Assembly (NCBI RefSeq): GCF_030733205.1
Contig: NZ_JASHJL010000009.1
Coordinates: forward strand, 1 to 64,000
DNA length: 64,000 nt
Source: Mameliella sp. MMSF_3455
GTDB taxonomy: Bacteria; Pseudomonadota; Alphaproteobacteria; Rhodobacterales; Rhodobacteraceae
Direction of reading: 5' to 3'
The translations under genes were made by a program, and so were the position numbers. The notes under the pieces are model-generated. The model was given only the letters and a program-made list of their open reading frames with translations, searched no databases and was not told the DNA's origin. This document shows positions 39,426 to 47,511 of this stretch, piece after piece; position 1 is the first letter of the stretch; every line of letters starts with the position of its first letter.

Positions 39426-40487
39426 ATGAGTGCAGTGATAGAGAGCATGCGTGAACGCATGCCGTGGCAGGCAGTTGGCAGAATGATTTTGGTTCGCGAA
39501 GGTGTCAACGTCGGCAGAGGTTGGGATAACACCATCGAAAAATTAGCGGAATCCAAGGTTCAGTTGCCAGAGGGCAAGCTCGAGGATGCACTTGAGGAAC
39601 ACAACCTTTGCGGTGAGAAATTCGTTAAGTTATATCGGGTTGATGATGAAGATAGGCTGGCTCTGCAAGAAAAGATCAAGCTACTCGAGGTGGTGGAAAA
39701 TGGCTTTTCTTCAGCCTACCCGAAGTCGGTTCCTTCGGACGCCATCAACGACTTGTCAGGTGTGCCAAAGTTAGTTGACGTCGTCCAAAACGATGACGGC
39801 GTTGGAGCTGTTTATGCGCATGCAACCAGGCTGACAACTCGGGTGCACATCGACCTAGATCAAATTTTGGAAGATCCATCCGCACTTGAAGCTCTCTACG
39901 ATGAGGTCGTTGGCCTCAAATATCGAAATGTCCAGTTGTTCAGTGTCATCTGGGTGCCGCATAACTTTCCGTATGTAGAGATCCGCTCAGATCTGCCTGC
40001 TGGGATGACGATGGACTTGGTTCATGGCATCCAAAAGCAAATTCGGTTGATCTGCAATGAGCTGGGAGCAGTCGAACTCGTCGATCCCATCGACCTCTTC
40101 CCCGTGCTAGACGCCGTTTACGACGCCGATGGTGAAGGTACTGTCGTCGAGCTGAGTTTCACAACGACATCGGCATCCGTAAAGAATGAGAAAATGCGCC
40201 GTAGCGGGCTAGATCTTCGGAAGGAGCCTTATCATATCCACGGCAAGAAAGGGCTAGGCACGCCCATTGAACCCTTCAGAATGTTCGTTCGCTGGAAAGT
40301 GCCTCTCGGAGACAACGTCGTTTCTGCCCCAGAGATGGGGCTGATTGGAACCTCGCGCGGTCGCTCCACAGTGGGCTTACCAGGGGCCGTCGGTATGTCG
40401 GGTGCTGTTGTCCGCAACTGCGTTGGATTGGCGGATTATGGCCGCGTTTTGGAGGTGATACACAAGTATCTTGGCCAAAGCACTTGA
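39426..40487 (+). CDS. Cargo operon protein 1, unknown
   Basis: The 353-residue soluble protein is not recognised. It shows no membrane segment, Walker motif or helix-turn-helix that I can see. An N-terminal helical part (PWQAVGRMILVREGVNVGRG) is followed by a middle region with IHIDLDQILEDPSALEALYD-like acidic helices and a beta-rich part (NVQLFSVIWVPHNFPYVEIR). A C-terminal portion contains FTTTSASVKNEKMRR. The start at 39426 follows GAGGTGA and is preferred to a longer frame beginning at 39285. The GC content is low compared with the phage core. It heads the three-gene operon ending in a nuclease, and it may be the sensor or a partner of the nuclease, by analogy only. Confidence 0.7.
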   Translation: MSAVIESMRERMPWQAVGRMILVREGVNVGRGWDNTIEKLAESKVQLPEGKLEDALEEHNLCGEKFVKLYRVDDEDRLALQEKIKLLEVVENGFSSAYPKSVPSDAINDLSGVPKLVDVVQNDDGVGAVYAHATRLTTRVHIDLDQILEDPSALEALYDEVVGLKYRNVQLFSVIWVPHNFPYVEIRSDLPAGMTMDLVHGIQKQIRLICNELGAVELVDPIDLFPVLDAVYDADGEGTVVELSFTTTSASVKNEKMRRSGLDLRKEPYHIHGKKGLGTPIEPFRMFVRWKVPLGDNVVSAPEMGLIGTSRGRSTVGLPGAVGMSGAVVRNCVGLADYGRVLEVIHKYLGQST

Positions 40488-40531
40488 AGCGAAGTAGCTG
40501 AACAAGAACAGGGAGCGAACAACCGTCTGCT

Positions 40532-40945
40532 ATGGACATCGAAGAGTTCAAAAGAGGTATCAACGAAGCGTTGGGGGGATCCGACGTTGCTGACCTGTGC
40601 TCTGAACTTGTCGATGTTATCGCTAGGTTGCCAGAGGATCGAAGGGCGATGCTTACGTACAACGCTCTAAGTGGTCTTGCTGGGCGCGACAAAGTTGACA
40701 CGGACATGGTGTCCGCAATCAACTTTCTGACCTCTTCGAGGTGGGCGCTGCTTGAAGCGCACGGACAATTTGTTGCAGATGATGGTTCCGAGTTCTCATT
40801 GGATGATGACGATTTCCAGCATCTTTTGGCCACTGGCGAACTCATCCACCCAGCAACCGGAGATCCGGTCCCGGACGCCCGCACCAAGGTCATGCCGTAC
40901 TTTGTTGTCAATTTTCCTGCAGAACTTGAAGTGCAGGCGGGATGA
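40532..40945 (+). CDS. Cargo operon protein 2, small acidic protein
   Basis: The 137-residue, strongly acidic protein has no recognised family. It opens with helices (MDIEEFKRGINEALGGSDVA, LCSELVDVIARLPEDRRAML) and has a compact alpha-beta part FLTSSRWALLEAHGQFVADD. A conserved-looking C-terminal half follows with FQHLLATGELIHPATGDPV. It looks like an adaptor or inhibitor rather than an enzyme. It starts 44 bp after gene 1 and overlaps gene 3 by ATGA, so gene 2 and the nuclease are translationally coupled, as for modulator-effector pairs. Confidence 0.7.
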   Translation: MDIEEFKRGINEALGGSDVADLCSELVDVIARLPEDRRAMLTYNALSGLAGRDKVDTDMVSAINFLTSSRWALLEAHGQFVADDGSEFSLDDDDFQHLLATGELIHPATGDPVPDARTKVMPYFVVNFPAELEVQAG

Positions 40946-41559
40946 CCGACGGGGTGACCTTGGCCCAACTTGAGGGCATCATTGGCAACCTTTGCGACGG
41001 GGCTGTGCTTCAATACCACTTAGCCAAAGACCACAGTGCGCGGGTTGAGGCCCTCGAGAAGATATTGGAATTTTCTTACGCGAGCTTGGTGCGGAACAGC
41101 CACCTTAACAAGGAGCAGGGCGAAGACGAGCTCTCAGTCACCATCGTCGAGCAACTTAGGAGTTTGTCCATTCAGGCCACCCACGACACTCAGACAGGTG
41201 GGCACTGTGACATCCACGTTGAGGGAAAAGACCATTTCTTGTGGATAGGCGAGGCGAAAATCCATAAAGACTACGAATGGTTGGTCAAAGGTTTCCTTCA
41301 ACTCTCTACCAGGTACGCCACTGGTGGTTATGGGCAAGACCACGGTGAGATCGTTATCTATTGTCGAGTGCGCGACGGGGCACACGTTCTCAGCAAGTGG
41401 AAGGATCTTGTTGAGGAACAAGAAGCCGAGATCTCAGTTGTTGAGGACAAAATTGAAGAGCGCCTATGGTTTCGTACCAAACACAAGCTCAACAGAACCG
41501 GGTTGCCCTTCTATATCCGTCATAGGCTGATCCCGCTGTTCCATGAACCAGCGCGCTAG
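40942..41559 (+). CDS. Cargo operon protein 3, putative PD-(D/E)XK nuclease
   Basis: The 205-residue protein shows the active-site pattern of PD-(D/E)XK nucleases: D90 in GHCDIHV, then E104 and K106 in FLWIGEAKIHK, with an upstream helix holding acidic residues (EDELSVTIVEQLR) and a downstream Q120 to Y125 segment (LQLSTRY) recalling the QxxxY feature of some restriction-like enzymes. The N-terminal 50 residues are helical. Such enzymes cut DNA in restriction, repair and defence. Its coupling to gene 2 suggests a controlled effector. The stop lies 68 bp from the right end of the prophage. The nuclease call rests on motif reading only. Confidence 0.7.
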   Translation: MTDGVTLAQLEGIIGNLCDGAVLQYHLAKDHSARVEALEKILEFSYASLVRNSHLNKEQGEDELSVTIVEQLRSLSIQATHDTQTGGHCDIHVEGKDHFLWIGEAKIHKDYEWLVKGFLQLSTRYATGGYGQDHGEIVIYCRVRDGAHVLSKWKDLVEEQEAEISVVEDKIEERLWFRTKHKLNRTGLPFYIRHRLIPLFHEPAR

Positions 41560-41560
41560 G

Positions 41561-41581
41561 GCAACGCAGGACCAGCGTTGC
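41561..41581 (+). terminator. Hairpin after the cargo operon
   Basis: A perfect 7-bp stem (GCAACGC and GCGTTGC, loop AGGACCA) begins one base after the nuclease stop. It is followed by TGTAAATCCT, without a strong T-run, so termination would be weak. It could also contribute to the transposase end sites just beyond. Confidence 0.4.
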
Positions 41582-41598
41582 TGTAAATCCTAGTGTAA

Positions 41599-41627
41599 TT
41601 CACTGCAAAAGTCAGCGTCACGCTACA
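41599..41627 (-). repeat. Prophage right terminal inverted repeat (attR, transposase end site)
   Basis: Read inward, the right end begins TGTAGCGTGACGCTGA and continues to CAGTGAA, matching the left end at 21 of 29 positions. A second, weaker copy of the core (TTTACAG) lies 22 bp further in, as expected for a tandem R1-R2 arrangement. Outside it is the duplicated CTGGC. Confidence 0.88.
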
Positions 41628-41632
41628 CTGGC
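41628..41632. repeat. Right target-site duplication CTGGC
   Basis: Identical to 2502-2506; together the two copies define the insertion event. Confidence 0.92.
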
Positions 41633-42016
41633 TAAAGCCGGGCTGCACAGCGAGCGGGTCGACTGGCTCCGCCCGTGGCCCGTTTGGGAATTGATGGCAC
41701 CCGGGGTGGGAAACCATGGGTCGATTGGGCAGATCTGCGCCGGGAGCGCCAGGTGCGGTCAGATTTAGGGTGATTCGAGGGCCGAGATCAGGCATTTGAC
41801 GCGTGTGGCCGGGGGCGCGACCGCCCGGCACGCCTTTTCCCAGGATTTCATGGGACTGTAGGGGAAGTTTTTTCTCACGTCTGTTCGTGTCTATATCTTG
41901 TATTGGGTTTCTGGCGTCCCGCTAGGTTTGTGTCAGATTTGCCCTGTGGTCGCGATTTTCCCTTTTTTGCAAGGCTCTGATCACCAGTGCTTTCCGCAGT
42001 TTCCCCCAAAAAGGGA
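41633..42016. other. Host region upstream of the mraZ leader
   Basis: No gene is seen in these 384 bp. Three TGGG words at 41707, 41717 and 41726, about 10 bp apart, resemble the direct repeats bound by MraZ in other bacteria, but they lie nearly 600 bp before mraZ and could be chance. Before phage insertion the segment continued directly into 2501 and leftward. Confidence 0.5.
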
Positions 42017-42045
42017 TTGATTACCATGAAGTGACATGGCATCAA
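42017..42045 (+). promoter_or_regulatory. Candidate promoter of the UpsM-mraZ leader
   Basis: TTGATT at 42017-42022 is followed after 17 bp by a weak -10 region (CATCAA, overlapping CAATAG). A start near 42052 would give a leader of about 250 nt, close to the 268 nt known for Rhodobacter sphaeroides. The -10 box is poor, so the exact placement is tentative. Confidence 0.4.
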
Positions 42046-42276
42046 TAGTTCACACGATGAGACGCGGAGGCAGGGGCACCCAAGGCCCAGCACCGAACTC
42101 ACAAAAACAAAAGAGCAGGTTTCATACAGGCGTTCGCTCTCATCGTGACAACAAGGATCCGGCGCGCGGGCGAGCAGACATCCCCCCAGGTGGCGCGCGC
42201 AGTCGGAGACACCCGCTTAGCGGGTCAAGCGGCGGGTTGATCAATGGCAGCTGATCAACCCGCCGTATTTCGTTTC
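42045..42276 (+). ncRNA. upsM: UpsM-like small RNA in the mraZ leader
   Basis: Rhodobacteraceae have an unusually long mraZ leader that contains a Rho-independent terminator; termination releases the small RNA UpsM, about 200 nt in R. sphaeroides. Here the gap before mraZ has the same plan: no gene, a plausible start about 250 bp before mraZ, and a very strong terminator hairpin ending about 40 bp before mraZ. I identify it by position and structure, not by sequence comparison. The 5' end is approximate. Confidence 0.6.
42230..42276 (+). terminator. Strong terminator hairpin in the mraZ leader
   Basis: A perfect 14-bp inverted repeat (CGGCGGGTTGATCA at 42230-42243 and TGATCAACCCGCCG at 42252-42265) with an 8-base loop is followed by TATTTCGTTTC. 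It lies 40 bp before the mraZ start, so readthrough must occur for dcw expression. A small hairpin (ACCCGCTTAGCGGGT) precedes it at 42211-42225. Confidence 0.82.
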
Positions 42277-42304
42277 AAGCGGGGGAGTTGAGGGGCCGAG
42301 GGCA

Positions 42305-42817
42305 GTGAGCCGCAGGCTGAGGTTCAGAGGCGAGCATCGACTAAAGGTCGATGGCAAGGGGCGGATGAGCATTCCCGCCTCCTTTCGTCGTGTCCTCGAG
42401 GCCGGTGACCCCGATTGGGAAAAGGACTCCAAGGACAATGGCAACCCGGGATTTGTCATGGTCTACGGCAACCCGCGTCTGCCCTACCTGGAGTGCTATA
42501 CCGTCGAAGAGATGGAGCGCATCGAGGACCGTATCGACGCGATGAAATCGGGCGAGCGCAAGCGGATTCTGTCCAAGATCTACTCCTCGGGTTCGGTCAA
42601 TGCCTCGGTCGACGACACCGGGCGCATCGTGATCCCGGCCAAACTGCGTGCGCGCTATGGCATCGATGGCGAAACCTATGCCGTGGCCAGCTTGAACAAG
42701 TTCCAGATCTGGGCGGCGGACCGCTATCAGCCGACCGATGCGATCGAAGAAGGCGACCTGATGGACGAGTTGCCCGAGGACCCGATGGAATGGCTGGACG
42801 AGGTCGAGGAGGTCTGA
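42305..42817 (+). CDS. mraZ: MraZ, transcriptional regulator of the dcw cluster
   Basis: The 170-residue AbrB-fold protein carries two copies of the DNA-contact loop (VDGKGRMSIPASFR near residue 17 and VDDTGRIVIPAKLR near residue 102). MraZ forms a ring that binds repeated sites before its own gene and represses the dcw operon. The start is a GTG preceded by GAGG-type bases. It is the first gene of the cluster and is followed directly by rsmH, whose GTG begins the base after its stop. Confidence 0.95.
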   Translation: MSRRLRFRGEHRLKVDGKGRMSIPASFRRVLEAGDPDWEKDSKDNGNPGFVMVYGNPRLPYLECYTVEEMERIEDRIDAMKSGERKRILSKIYSSGSVNASVDDTGRIVIPAKLRARYGIDGETYAVASLNKFQIWAADRYQPTDAIEEGDLMDELPEDPMEWLDEVEEV

Positions 42818-43810
42818 GTGAGTGATCCCGCGGCGCATAACGGCGGCGCACCTCATGTTCCGGTGCTGCTGCGCCCGCTGCTGGAGGCGGTTGCGCCGGT
42901 CGAGGGTATCTGGATCGACGGCACCCTCGGCGCTGGCGGATATACTCGTGGCCTGCTGGAGGCGGGCGCCGACAAGGTGATCGGGATCGACCGTGATCCA
43001 CTGGCGCATGACCTGGCGCGCGACTGGGGGGCGGCCTTCGGCGACCGGCTGGAACTGGTCGAAAGCAATTTCGCACAGATGGACGAGGCCGCAGAGGCCG
43101 TAGATGGCGTGGTTCTGGATCTGGGCGTCTCTTCGATGCAGCTTGACCGGGCCGATCGCGGTTTCTCCTTCATGAAGGATGGGCCGCTGGACATGCGCAT
43201 GGGGCAGGCGGGGCGCACTGCCGCTGACATCGTCAACACTGCAGACGAGTCGGAGCTCGCCGACATCCTCTATATCTACGGCGAAGAGCGGCAATCTCGC
43301 CGTATCGCGCGGGCCATCGTGCAGGATCGGCCCTTTGATCGGACATTGCCGCTGGCCGAACTGATCGAGCGGGTCATCGGCCGCACAAAGCCCGGTCAGG
43401 CCCATGCGGCCACCCGCAGTTTCCAGGCGCTTCGCATCGCCGTGAACGGCGAATACGACGCGTTGTGGCAGGGGCTGATGGCCGCGGAACGGGTTCTGAA
43501 ACCGGGCGGGCGGCTGGCGGTCGTGACCTTTCATTCGGTCGAAGACCGGATGGTAAAGCGTTTCTTCCAGTTGCACGGCGACAAGAAGACTCATGTCAAC
43601 CGCTATGCCGCCGAGGCGCCCGAGGTCACGGAGCCCTTCGAAGTCCTGACACGCAAGGCGATCGGGCCGGATGAAGCCGAACTAAAGGATAATCCTCGTG
43701 CCCGTTCCGCAAAGCTGCGGGTGGGGCGACGTACCACCGTTCCCGCGCGTCCCGTCGAGGCGGCGGAACTGTCCACGCCGCAGATGAAACCGACCACAAG
43801 GAGAAGATGA
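42818..43810 (+). CDS. rsmH: 16S rRNA (cytosine(1402)-N4)-methyltransferase
   Basis: The 330-residue enzyme methylates C1402 of 16S rRNA using S-adenosylmethionine. Visible motifs are [13 protein letters not shown] at the start, the SAM-binding [36 protein letters not shown] and a C-terminal [16 protein letters not shown]. It follows mraZ without spacing and precedes ftsL by one base. The start is GTG. Confidence 0.96.
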   Translation: MSDPAAHNGGAPHVPVLLRPLLEAVAPVEGIWIDGTLGAGGYTRGLLEAGADKVIGIDRDPLAHDLARDWGAAFGDRLELVESNFAQMDEAAEAVDGVVLDLGVSSMQLDRADRGFSFMKDGPLDMRMGQAGRTAADIVNTADESELADILYIYGEERQSRRIARAIVQDRPFDRTLPLAELIERVIGRTKPGQAHAATRSFQALRIAVNGEYDALWQGLMAAERVLKPGGRLAVVTFHSVEDRMVKRFFQLHGDKKTHVNRYAAEAPEVTEPFEVLTRKAIGPDEAELKDNPRARSAKLRVGRRTTVPARPVEAAELSTPQMKPTTRRR

Positions 43811-43811
43811 A

Positions 43812-44159
43812 ATGCGCAGCCTTCTGTTCCTGCTCGCGGCCGCGGCCGTCATCGCCTCCGGCTACTGGGCCTATCATGAGAACTACCGTACCAAGGCGGA
43901 ACTGGACCATGTTGACGACCTGCGGCGCGAAATCGGGGCCGCGCGCGAGCGGCTGGCCATCCTGCGGGCGGAATGGGCCTATTTGAATCGGCCCGACCGA
44001 TTGCGCGACCTGGCTGAACTGAACTTTGACCGACTGGGCCTGTTGCCGCTGACACCGAACCATTTCGCCAAGGTCGATCAGGTCGCCTTTCCCCAGCTTC
44101 AGATCCTTGAGCTGACCCAACCCATCGACGTGACTTCTTCCGGGGCGACGAATCCATGA
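43812..44159 (+). CDS. ftsL: Cell division protein FtsL
   Basis: The 115-residue single-pass membrane protein has one N-terminal helix (SLLFLLAAAAVIASGYWAYH) and a periplasmic coiled coil (VDDLRREIGAARERLAILRA) with the family's EWAYLNRPDRL motif. FtsL joins FtsB and FtsQ to activate the septal synthase FtsW-FtsI. It overlaps ftsI by ATGA. Confidence 0.92.
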   Translation: MRSLLFLLAAAAVIASGYWAYHENYRTKAELDHVDDLRREIGAARERLAILRAEWAYLNRPDRLRDLAELNFDRLGLLPLTPNHFAKVDQVAFPQLQILELTQPIDVTSSGATNP

Positions 44160-45949
44160 CCCGTATCCCACTTCGACCGCTAGCCCGTATCCTCGAGGCC
44201 CGCCAGAACGGCGAGAACCCCGATGCCATCGAGCGAGAGAACCGCCGGCTGCGTCACGAGGAAATGCGTGACCGGATGCGCCTGCGCGCCGAAGGTCGCC
44301 TGCTGGTGCTGGCGATGATGTTCCTCTGCGCCTATGGCGTCGTGGGGGCCCGGATGGGGATGTTGTCCGCCTCGGAGCCCGAAGAGCCGCGCGCCCAGGC
44401 CAGCGGCGCATCGATCATTGCCAGTCGGGCGGACATCGTCGACCGGAAGGGCCGGGTGCTGGCCACCAACATGTCGACCCACAGCCTGTACGCGCATCCG
44501 CAGCAGATGATCGACCCGCTGCGGGCGGCCGAGGAACTGGCCAGGATCTTCCCCGAGATGGAGGCCGAAGCTCTGGCGCGCAGGTTCACGGACCCCAAGC
44601 GCAAGTTCCTGTGGGTGAAGCAGAAACTCAGCCCCGAGCAGATGCAGGCCGTGCATGACATCGGTGAGCCCGGGCTGCTGTTCGGCCCGCGTGAGATGCG
44701 GTTGTATCCCAACGGTGCCATCGCGTCCCATCTCCTTGGTGGTGCGCGTTTCGGCCGGCAGGGGGTTGCATCGGCCGAGGTGGTGGGCACCGCCGGGATC
44801 GAGAAATACCTTGACGAGGAACTGCGGGACCCGGCACGTGAGGGTGCGCCCCTGGCGCTGTCGATCGACCTGTCGGTGCAGGCGGCGACCGAGGAGGTGC
44901 TGGACGCGGGCATGAAAATGCTGAACGCCCGGGGGGCTGCCAGTGTCCTGATGGATGTGCATACGGGCGAAGTGATCGCTCTCGCCTCCTTGCCCGATTT
45001 CGACCCCAATGACCGGCCCCGTCCGCCGGTCGAGGGGCAGCCCGATGACAGCCCGCTGTTCAATCGCGCGGTGCAGGGCCTGTACGAACTGGGCTCGACC
45101 TTCAAGATCCTGACGGTGGCACAGGCGCTGCAGATGGGGCTGGTCCATCCTGAAACCATGATCGACACCTCGCCGCCCTACGAGGTACTGGGCTTCAAGG
45201 TGGGCGAGTTCAACGGCAAGAACTACGGCAAGATTTCCGTGACGGACGTGATCGCGCAAAGCTCGAACCGCGGCACGGCCAAGATCGTCATGATGATCGG
45301 GCGGGGACGCCAGCAAGAATTCTATCGAAACCTGGGCATGTTCGAGCCGCCGCAACTGGAAATCGTCGAGGCCAAGGGGGCCAAGCCGCTGGTACCGTCG
45401 CGCTGGACGGACCTGTCGGCGGTGACGATTTCCTACGGGCACGGTATCTCTGTCTCGCCGCTGCATCTGGCGGCGGCCTATGCGATGATCGGGAACGGTG
45501 GGCATGTCGTTGAACCGACACTGCTGAAACGTGACCGCCCGAGGGTGGGGGACAAGCTGTTGCGGGACGACGTGGCAGAGGCCTCGTTGCGGATGCTGCG
45601 CAAGGTCGTGATCGGTGAGAAGGGCACGGCGACCTTTGCCGAGGTGCCGGGGTACCGTGTCGGCGGCAAGACGGGGACGGCGGAAAAACCCAAGAAGACG
45701 GGTGGTTATCACAAGGACAAGGTCATCGCCACCTTCGCGGCCCTTTTCCCTACCGACGCGCCGCGTTATGCCCTTGTCGTGATGCTGGACGAGCCGGTAG
45801 AGACCACCGGCTCCAGGCCGCGGCGCACCGCGGGCTGGACCGCCGTGCCGGTGGCCGCCGAAATGATCGCACGGATCGCGCCGCTTCTGGGCTTGCCTCC
45901 GGAGTATGATAAGGGGCAAGTGAAGACGTTGACGACGGCCTCGGACTGA
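44156..45949 (+). CDS. ftsI: Septal peptidoglycan transpeptidase FtsI (PBP3)
   Basis: The 597-residue class B penicillin-binding protein has an N-terminal membrane helix (about residues 45-65), a pedestal domain (IIASRADIVDRKGRVLATNM) and a transpeptidase domain with active-site S314-T-F-K317, S369-S-N371 and K505-T-G507. It cross-links septal peptidoglycan with FtsW. It overlaps ftsL by ATGA, and murE follows after 68 bp. Confidence 0.96.
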   Translation: MTRIPLRPLARILEARQNGENPDAIERENRRLRHEEMRDRMRLRAEGRLLVLAMMFLCAYGVVGARMGMLSASEPEEPRAQASGASIIASRADIVDRKGRVLATNMSTHSLYAHPQQMIDPLRAAEELARIFPEMEAEALARRFTDPKRKFLWVKQKLSPEQMQAVHDIGEPGLLFGPREMRLYPNGAIASHLLGGARFGRQGVASAEVVGTAGIEKYLDEELRDPAREGAPLALSIDLSVQAATEEVLDAGMKMLNARGAASVLMDVHTGEVIALASLPDFDPNDRPRPPVEGQPDDSPLFNRAVQGLYELGSTFKILTVAQALQMGLVHPETMIDTSPPYEVLGFKVGEFNGKNYGKISVTDVIAQSSNRGTAKIVMMIGRGRQQEFYRNLGMFEPPQLEIVEAKGAKPLVPSRWTDLSAVTISYGHGISVSPLHLAAAYAMIGNGGHVVEPTLLKRDRPRVGDKLLRDDVAEASLRMLRKVVIGEKGTATFAEVPGYRVGGKTGTAEKPKKTGGYHKDKVIATFAALFPTDAPRYALVVMLDEPVETTGSRPRRTAGWTAVPVAAEMIARIAPLLGLPPEYDKGQVKTLTTASD

Positions 45950-46017
45950 GGTCGTCCGCCGCGCGCCTCATGGCCGGGGCCGGCGGGCAAGCAAACGACC
46001 TTGGGGGCAAACGAGAG

Positions 46018-47511
46018 ATGGCGTCGGAACGCAAGATCCTGTCAAAAAGCCTGTCGGAATTGGGGCTTCATGCCCGTGGTGGGCGCGATGTGACGGTGAC
46101 GGGGCTGGCGGTGGACAGCCGCGAAGTACAAGAAGGTTTCCTGTTCGCGGCGCTGCCCGGCACGCGGGTGCACGGGGGCGAATTCATCCAGTACGCCCTG
46201 CGCATGGGCGCCACCGCGATTCTGACCGATGCCGAGGGCGCAAGGATCGCAGCCGATGACCTTGCTGCTGCCGACGCGGCGCTGGTGATTGCCGAGGATC
46301 CGCGCCAGGCGCTGGCCTATACCTCGGCCCTGTGGTTCGGTGCGCAGCCGGCCACGATGGTCGCTGTCACCGGCACCAACGGCAAGACCAGCGTCGCCAG
46401 CTTTACCCGCCAGATCTGGCAGGAGCTGGGGCTGCGGGCTGTCAACGTCGGCACCACCGGTGTCGAGGGGGACTGGCAGACGCCGCTGAAACACACGACG
46501 CCAGAGCCGATAACCCTGCACCGCGTTTTGGCGGGGGCAGCGCAATCCGGTGTCACGCATGCGGCGATGGAGGCCTCTTCGCACGGGCTGGCACAGCGGC
46601 GGCTGGACGGTGTGACGCTGGCGGCAGCCGGGTTCACGAACTTTACCCAGGACCACCTGGATTACCACGCGAGCTTTGACGAATACTTTGCCGCAAAGGC
46701 AGGGCTCTTCGCCCGCGTCCTGCCCGAGGACGGCGTGGCCGTCATCAACATCGACGACCCGCGCGGCGTGGACATGCTGGCCATCGCCCGGGCGCGTGGG
46801 CAGGAGGTCATTACCGTGGGGCGCGAAGCCGCCGATCTCTGCCTTGAGGCGCAGCGTTTCGACGCGACGGGGCAGGAAATCCGGCTCAGCTTTGAAGGAA
46901 CCGTCCGGCAGGAAAGGCTGTCACTGATCGGTGGCTTTCAGGCGGAAAACATCCTTGTGGCGGCGGGGCTTGTGATTGCCTGCGGCGGCGATCCTGAGGA
47001 CGTCTTTGACGTGCTCCCGCTGTTGGGGACGGTGCGTGGACGGATGCAGCTGGCGGCCAAGCGTGACAACGGCGCCGCGATCTTTGTCGATTACGCCCAT
47101 ACGCCCGACGCGGTGGCGACAGCCTGCCAGGCGTTGCGCCCGCATGTGATGGGGCGTTTGGTGGCGATCGTTGGCGCCGGGGGCGACCGCGACAAGGGCA
47201 AGCGCCCACTGATGGGCATGGCGGCCACGGAACATGCCGACACGGTGATCGTGACCGACGACAACCCGCGGACAGAGGACCCGGCGACCATCCGTTCCGA
47301 GGTTCTGGCCGGTGCGCCCGACGCTTTCGAGGTGCCTGACCGGGCCGAGGCGATCCTGCGCGGTGTCGACGGCCTGGGACCGGGCGATGCGCTGCTGATC
47401 TGCGGCAAGGGCCACGAGACGGGCCAGACGATCGGCGACACGGTCTATCCCTTCGATGATGTCGAGCAGGCCAGCGTCGCGGTGGCGGCGCTGGATGGGA
47501 GGGGGCTGTGA
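46018..47511 (+). CDS. murE: UDP-MurNAc-tripeptide synthetase MurE
   Basis: The 497-residue Mur ligase adds the third amino acid to the stem peptide. The ATP-binding loop VTGTNGKTSVASF and the DNPRTEDP motif are visible; the latter marks enzymes that use meso-diaminopimelate. The ATG at 46018 was preferred to an upstream in-frame one at 45970 since family proteins start near SERKILSKSLSELG. The stop overlaps the murF start (GTGA). Confidence 0.95.
   Translation: MASERKILSKSLSELGLHARGGRDVTVTGLAVDSREVQEGFLFAALPGTRVHGGEFIQYALRMGATAILTDAEGARIAADDLAAADAALVIAEDPRQALAYTSALWFGAQPATMVAVTGTNGKTSVASFTRQIWQELGLRAVNVGTTGVEGDWQTPLKHTTPEPITLHRVLAGAAQSGVTHAAMEASSHGLAQRRLDGVTLAAAGFTNFTQDHLDYHASFDEYFAAKAGLFARVLPEDGVAVINIDDPRGVDMLAIARARGQEVITVGREAADLCLEAQRFDATGQEIRLSFEGTVRQERLSLIGGFQAENILVAAGLVIACGGDPEDVFDVLPLLGTVRGRMQLAAKRDNGAAIFVDYAHTPDAVATACQALRPHVMGRLVAIVGAGGDRDKGKRPLMGMAATEHADTVIVTDDNPRTEDPATIRSEVLAGAPDAFEVPDRAEAILRGVDGLGPGDALLICGKGHETGQTIGDTVYPFDDVEQASVAVAALDGRGL

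Larger units (their letters stand above)
2507..41627 (+). mobile_element. Mu-like transposable prophage, complete, siphovirus tail type
   Basis: The element is 39,121 bp and bounded by inverted terminal repeats (2507-2535 and 41599-41627, 21 of 29 positions identical, both beginning TGT when read inward) and by the 5-bp duplication CTGGC on both sides. It encodes MuA-type DDE transposase, MuB ATPase, GemA, a Mor-like activator, Mu gp27/gp28/gp29/F/G/I/T/gp36/gp37-type packaging and head proteins, and a long non-contractile tail module with tape measure and lambda-J-like tip. The overall plan matches Mu-like siphophages of Rhodobacteraceae such as RcapMu. I see no frameshift or stop in the core genes, so it may be functional. 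AT-richer cargo occurs near both ends, as is common for transposable phages. Confidence 0.95.

Noticed and set aside
2507-41627. Integration at a tRNA gene by a site-specific integrase
   Set aside because: No integrase or tRNA gene is seen; the transposase and the 5-bp duplication show transposition.
41633-42304. RNase P RNA gene before mraZ
   Set aside because: I looked for the conserved core GAGGAAAGTCCGG on both strands and did not find it; the leader fits UpsM instead.
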